Shown here piece by piece: positions 59,744 through 64,000 of a stretch of DNA of 64,000 nt. Each line of letters opens with the position of its first letter. Positions within the stretch are counted from its first letter, which is position 1. A program made the translations under genes and the position numbers. Below the pieces are notes generated by a model that was given only the letters and a program-made list of their open reading frames with translations, searched no databases and was not told the origin of the DNA. Origin of the DNA: Stramonita haemastoma (Eukaryota; Mollusca; Gastropoda; Neogastropoda; Muricidae); NCBI GenBank assembly GCA_030674155.1, contig CM060324.1, positions 47,187,131 to 47,251,130 of the forward strand. Direction: 5' to 3'.

Positions 59744-60164
59744 GGTCTTTTTGTTGCTGCACACGTGCGCCCTAACCCGCCCACCATGATCGTGCTACCA
59801 TGCATTTTGCACATGCAAAATCATCTACTGCAAGAAACGTCCCTAGCAAAACGGTGTAGAAAAAAAGCAACTGGGAAGCAAATGGCAGTTGACAGGGAAA
59901 AAGTGGGGAAGGAAGTGGCACTGGTAATAACTGGTGGCACTGCACTGGCAGAGATGCCAACTCTCCGCTGAGAAATCTACCGTGATTGAGTGGGTATACA
60001 AAACAATATAACAAATTGCAGTACATTTTTGGTCAACCGACACACGAAAGTTTCTATGTTTATCACCAATCATTCCATTGAAGACAAAATCGACCGAAAG
60101 TGAATAGAAAGAATACAGGAAAAGTCTGCAAGATATTCATTCTACATATAATTACCACAGATTG

Positions 60165-60285
60165 ATAGTGGAGTCAGCACTGACGTTAACTCCAGAGGAA
60201 AAATCCCCTCGAACGGAAATCGAACTCAGGTAGTCAAATTGCCAGCGCAATGTTCTGACCACTTGGCTATCCCGTCAGTACTGAT
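60165..60285 (-). mobile_element. SINE family 2, 5' fragment
   Basis: Minus strand carries GGGATAGCCAAGTGGTCAGAAC, a B box GAGTTCGATTTCC and TTAACGTCAGTGCTGACTCC. The 3' body is missing. Confidence 0.75.
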
Positions 60286-60481
60286 GTTTGTTTCAGGAGA
60301 TAAGTCCCCTCAACAAGTGCTTCAGTGGTCGCTCAAATGGGCACCATCAGGTCACGAGCTCAATGTCCCGACTCTATTCCCCGTCATACACATGACGGGT
60401 GATACTAAAAATTGAAGCCTTGTGTGCCACCATCAACCATCTTGCGAACATGTTTTAACTCAAATAATAATAATAATAATA

Positions 60482-60516
<35 letters not shown>

Positions 60517-60539
60517 ATGGAATTTATACAGCGACCTAT

Positions 60540-61195
60540 CTCGCAAAAACAAAGTGCTTGCAATCGACCTATACAACAAACAAGCAACCAATAACAATAG
60601 TTTTAATAAATTCAAATGTACTAATACACACGTACGCAAACATACGCGCACGTACACTCACGCGCGCGCACGCACGCGCACACTCACACATACACACACA
60701 CACGCGCATGCACACACACACATAAAAGTTATACACTTTGGCAGAGTGATGGGGATTTCAGAGGCTAACGGCGGAGACAAATAGGAGATGAAAACAAGAA
60801 GGGAAAACTCATCCCTCCATGAGTCTAGTCCTGCAACAGACCAGCTATGACCGGTGCTAGGGATATAAAATCAAACTAAACCTGTACGCAACCTTTGTCT
60901 GGGTAGAACTCTTAAATCGGACACTGAGTGTTGGGACAGTATAATACCCCCGTCCTCCCGAGAAGATCAAGACTACCTCGAAATTTGTTCTGCCAGCACG
61001 TGCAGATTTTGCAATGGCTGCCCAAAACAATAGAGCTTACCGGTTTATACCAAGGGCCATGTACGCTCATTTCTGGCATTTTTCAAAAGATGCCCTTAAA
61101 TGACTACAATTATAAAATGACGATGTACTTAACAAAAGTTCCAAGCCACAAACTGCAGTAACTTGTTCAGAAAAGTGAAGAGAGGAAAGAATATT
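60540..61195. other. Unassigned stretch
   Basis: CG/CA dinucleotide tract at 60655-60725; no exon recognised. Confidence 0.5.
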
Positions 61196-61199
61196 ACTC

Positions 61200-61320
61200 A
61201 CCTCGTGGATCAAAATATCAGTAGGCTACCAGCCATGTGTCTTTGACAGGAAGGGACGTACGCTCCGCACGCGCAGACGCAGAAAGCTTAGGCTAACAAT
61301 TGTAGCCAATCAGCTGCTAC
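61200..61320 (-). promoter_or_regulatory. Candidate TSS/first exon, minus strand
   Basis: A CpG-richer patch with ATTGGCTACAATTG (CCAAT type), TGCGCGTGCGGA (NRF1-like) and a strong donor ACGAG|GTGAGT at about 61201. The only ATG in it leads to a short frame, so a non-coding first exon fits better. It could belong to NOP2 across a long intron, but nothing links them. Confidence 0.3.
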
Positions 61321-62259
61321 TTGTGATTGATACAAAGAGAGTGACACCCTGTGGTAGCTTGTTTGTTTTGTTTTGGATTTTTTTGCTTTTTTTTCGGGGA
61401 GGGGGGGGGGGAGCTTTTTTTTTGTCTCATTTTCTGTGATGCTTCTTGCGCTCATTCCGTATTATCCGTCTCAGCCATACCTGGGTTCTTTCTGGTCAGA
61501 AGCCCATGGGAATCGTATCAGTGTTGGGGGGGGGGGGGGGGGGGGGTTGCGCGCACATGCTAACACACACACACACGCATGCACGCACGCACGCACGCAC
61601 GCACGCATGCACGTTGATCACATCGACATTAAAAGTAAAGGTAAATAAATTGATGTGTCGTGTTATTATTATACAAATCATTCGGCGTGTCTTACATTAT
61701 TCAGTTATGATTAATTTGATATGCTACAAATGACTGAAAATTTGAACAGTATGGAACGTGTGTACTACTTAAGGTATGTGTGTAGGGGGGGGGGGGGGGG
61801 AGTAGGCTGGTGGTAAGAGCATAAGAGTCAAACACACCATCTGACGATAACTGATTCCACGGGTCAAGTCTGTGTGGAGATGTCCAGTTCAGGAACCATC
61901 CCCCCTGGAGTTAATTTTAGGGGTGACTCCACTCCACTATCAGTTCTTCAGAAAACCACCACTTCCCGAGTCTTGATGTACTTTGGCCAGATCAATACCT
62001 ATGGCACTAGGCCTACAGTTTCACATTTGGCATGTTTGTATCGAGCAAACGGATCTAAACATATCATTGTTGGGGTAGAAATTGAATCAGTGATAACCCC
62101 TCTCCACCCCTCCCCCCCCCCCTTCAACCTGCACCCCCCCCCCTTTCCCCCTCATGTGTGCCCTTGAACCAAAGACATCACCAGAACTATTGATCAGAAC
62201 AGTGTACTGGATGACACCGAGTCTGAGGTTTAAACCTCTTAGATTGTTTTACACTGATT

Positions 62260-62280
62260 CCACACACACACACACACACA

Positions 62281-62342
<62 letters not shown>
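62260..62342. repeat. CA microsatellite
   Basis: Nearly perfect (CA)n. Further short (CA)n at 57690-57760 and (AAT)n at 60462-60515. Confidence 0.95.
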
Positions 62343-62344
<2 letters not shown>

Positions 62345-62434
62345 CCTCTTACCATCATCACCACCACCCTCCTCTCCCTCCTGATGTTTGTGCACTCACA
62401 CACACACGCGCGCGCGCGCTGCCTCGCCTCCATT

Positions 62435-62575
62435 CCTGGGAACAGATGACAAGATTTACAAAGCTGCATACACAGGGGGACAGGATGTAAAAAAAAAAAT
62501 AATAATAAAAAATTTAAGCACATGAGTGCTTATTCCATTATCTTCGATATAAAAGAATAAATAAAATAATAACTA
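62435..62575 (+). mobile_element. SINE family 2, 3' fragment
   Basis: GGGAACAGATGACAAGATTT through TTCGATATAAAAGAATAAAT. Confidence 0.75.
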
Positions 62576-62579
62576 AATA

Positions 62580-63420
62580 ATGCAATCAGGTAATGTAATG
62601 CAAGTGGAAGAAGAAGAAACCGGGAGTGCCAGGATATAGCGACACAGATAAACCTCATAAGATAACGAATGCATTGCAGGGAAACAATGCGACAGTATAA
62701 AGGAAAAGAGAAGCAGCAATTACATGCAGGGAAGGAGCAATCAAAGTAGTGTTTAAATACGTGATCAATTAGTCATATACCTCTGCTGAGGCGGCTGTTT
62801 ATTGGGATTCAGTTTTCCCCTACAGTTAATATTGATACTAGAATAAATACAAACAATACACTTAAGAAAATCTCTTCTCACATCGACAATTTATCATTTC
62901 TACGTTTTGATAACTTTGTCAAATAAAAAGTTGTACTGTTGTGGTAGGTGTTTTTTTTTTTATAGTTTGTTTGGGGGGGGGGGGGGGGGGTTGGGGGTGA
63001 GGGGGGGGGGGGTTGTTGTTGTTTTTTAAATCAGGAAACAAAATTGAAGCCAACATTTCAAAGTTATTTTGAAATTTGATTTTCTAAGATACGGTATTTT
63101 CCAAGCATAAAGAGTAAATTTCACGAAGAGTTAATTAAATGCAGAAAAACTCCAGCAAAAAACAAAGAAATGGAGAATCCCAGTATATTTGACAGTATTG
63201 AAGTTTCAACGATTATTATTTTCATTTCACTTGTCAGCCATCTTAGATCGTTATATAGCAACCAGTGTTTTCAGAGTGTAAGGTCGTAAATTTTACGAAT
63301 TTTGAAAGATGTTTAAGAAAATGTCCACCAGTAAAATTAATCACACTTCAAAGTGATTTTTCTTTTTTCCAGATCAGGTTTTATGTGTGGTCTTAAGCTG
63401 AATTTGTGGACTAAACCACG
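62580..63420. other. Unassigned stretch with G tracts
   Basis: G runs at 62973-63012 could form a G-quadruplex; otherwise AT-rich. Confidence 0.5.
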
Positions 63421-63424
63421 TTAG

Positions 63425-63530
63425 CGGAATCGCCATTCTATGCGCTTGCGCATACATTAGAACAATACTTCCGGTTTTGACCAACACGTGCGACAGATAG
63501 TTGAGGTAATGGTTTTCTTTCGCTTTTTTG
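63425..63530 (+). promoter_or_regulatory. Candidate TATA-less promoter, plus strand
   Basis: ATGCGCTTGCGCATAC is one change from the NRF1 consensus and ACTTCCGG is a perfect ETS core. Both often mark housekeeping promoters. No coding exon is seen before the window edge. Confidence 0.3.
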
Positions 63531-64000
63531 TACTTAACTTTACACAACCATGCGATCGAATGTGTGATCGTCTTGAAGATCGTTTGCTTGTGTGTTTTCT
63601 TTTAAATACTTCCATTTGTGTGGAATTATACCGTCTTACAAGGCCTGAAAAGTGCATAATCCTCTTACCTTCGGCTTCGGCCTAATGAACTTTAAGAAGC
63701 TACACAAATCAGTTAATCACTCAGCTGAAATTTTCACAATCAATAGTATATATAAATAGTATACACCTATATGGTATTTCCTCCAATTTTGCCCAATATC
63801 GTACTGAGGTATTGTTGTTACACTCTTCAGTCCAGCACTCAAGATCACACAGATCTCACTCTAGGGGTTACTGGACTGAGTGTGAGACCAAATAGTGAAA
63901 CAGGGTTCGCGCTAGGATTTTTTAAAACCGGTACTGCGAGTTGCAATTTCAGAGACATCTTGACCAACTCCCCCAAAATCGGTCCTCAGCAAATAAAATC

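Overview
The window looks like intron-rich animal nuclear DNA, most likely from a mollusc (inference from repeat style and protein resemblance; no species is claimed). It is AT-rich and full of microsatellites, SINE-like copies, decayed LINEs and minisatellites. No bacterial operon, CRISPR array, tRNA or rRNA gene was seen.

Two protein-coding genes can be supported, both on the minus strand. The main one is NOP2 (also called NOL1 or P120), the nucleolar 28S rRNA cytosine-5 methyltransferase. Seventeen exons run from 33514 down to 14045. Their splice sites and phases chain correctly, and they carry the SAM-binding motif, the DAPCSGTG motif and the TCS catalytic cysteine. The N-terminal part is cut off by a 100-N gap at 33515-33614. 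Two single-base indels break the frame, at 21070-21072 and about 14095-14098. One intron (24724-25131) has U12-type AT-AC features, matching the long-known AT-AC intron F of human P120. Downstream of NOP2, two exons (1821-1946 and 918-1001) encode one compact RNA-recognition motif. A CpG-rich stretch near 8030 is a candidate promoter and first exon for that gene.

Layout. 1-8 kb: RRM gene with SINEs and microsatellites in its introns. 8-14 kb: CpG-rich block, a LINE remnant and intergenic repeats. 14-33.5 kb: NOP2. Its introns hold SINEs, a 27-bp minisatellite, an ORF-bearing antisense retroelement, and a 1.7-kb DNA transposon inserted into a SINE with a 6-bp target duplication. 33.6-36.5 kb: a 402-bp satellite arranged as two opposed arrays, i.e. 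a large imperfect palindrome. 38-46 kb: several tandem arrays (30 bp, 38/114 bp and about 27 bp), the last nearly 4 kb long with a dyad motif in each unit. 50-59 kb: pieces of two LINE families. 57-64 kb: more SINE fragments, a TatD-like fragment and two weak promoter candidates.

The most unusual items are the conserved AT-AC intron, the palindromic satellite beside the assembly gap, the dyad-bearing minisatellite, SINEs that join a tRNA-like head to a 5S rRNA-like internal promoter, and a DNA transposon carrying a cluster of CRE/AP-1-like sites inside a NOP2 intron.
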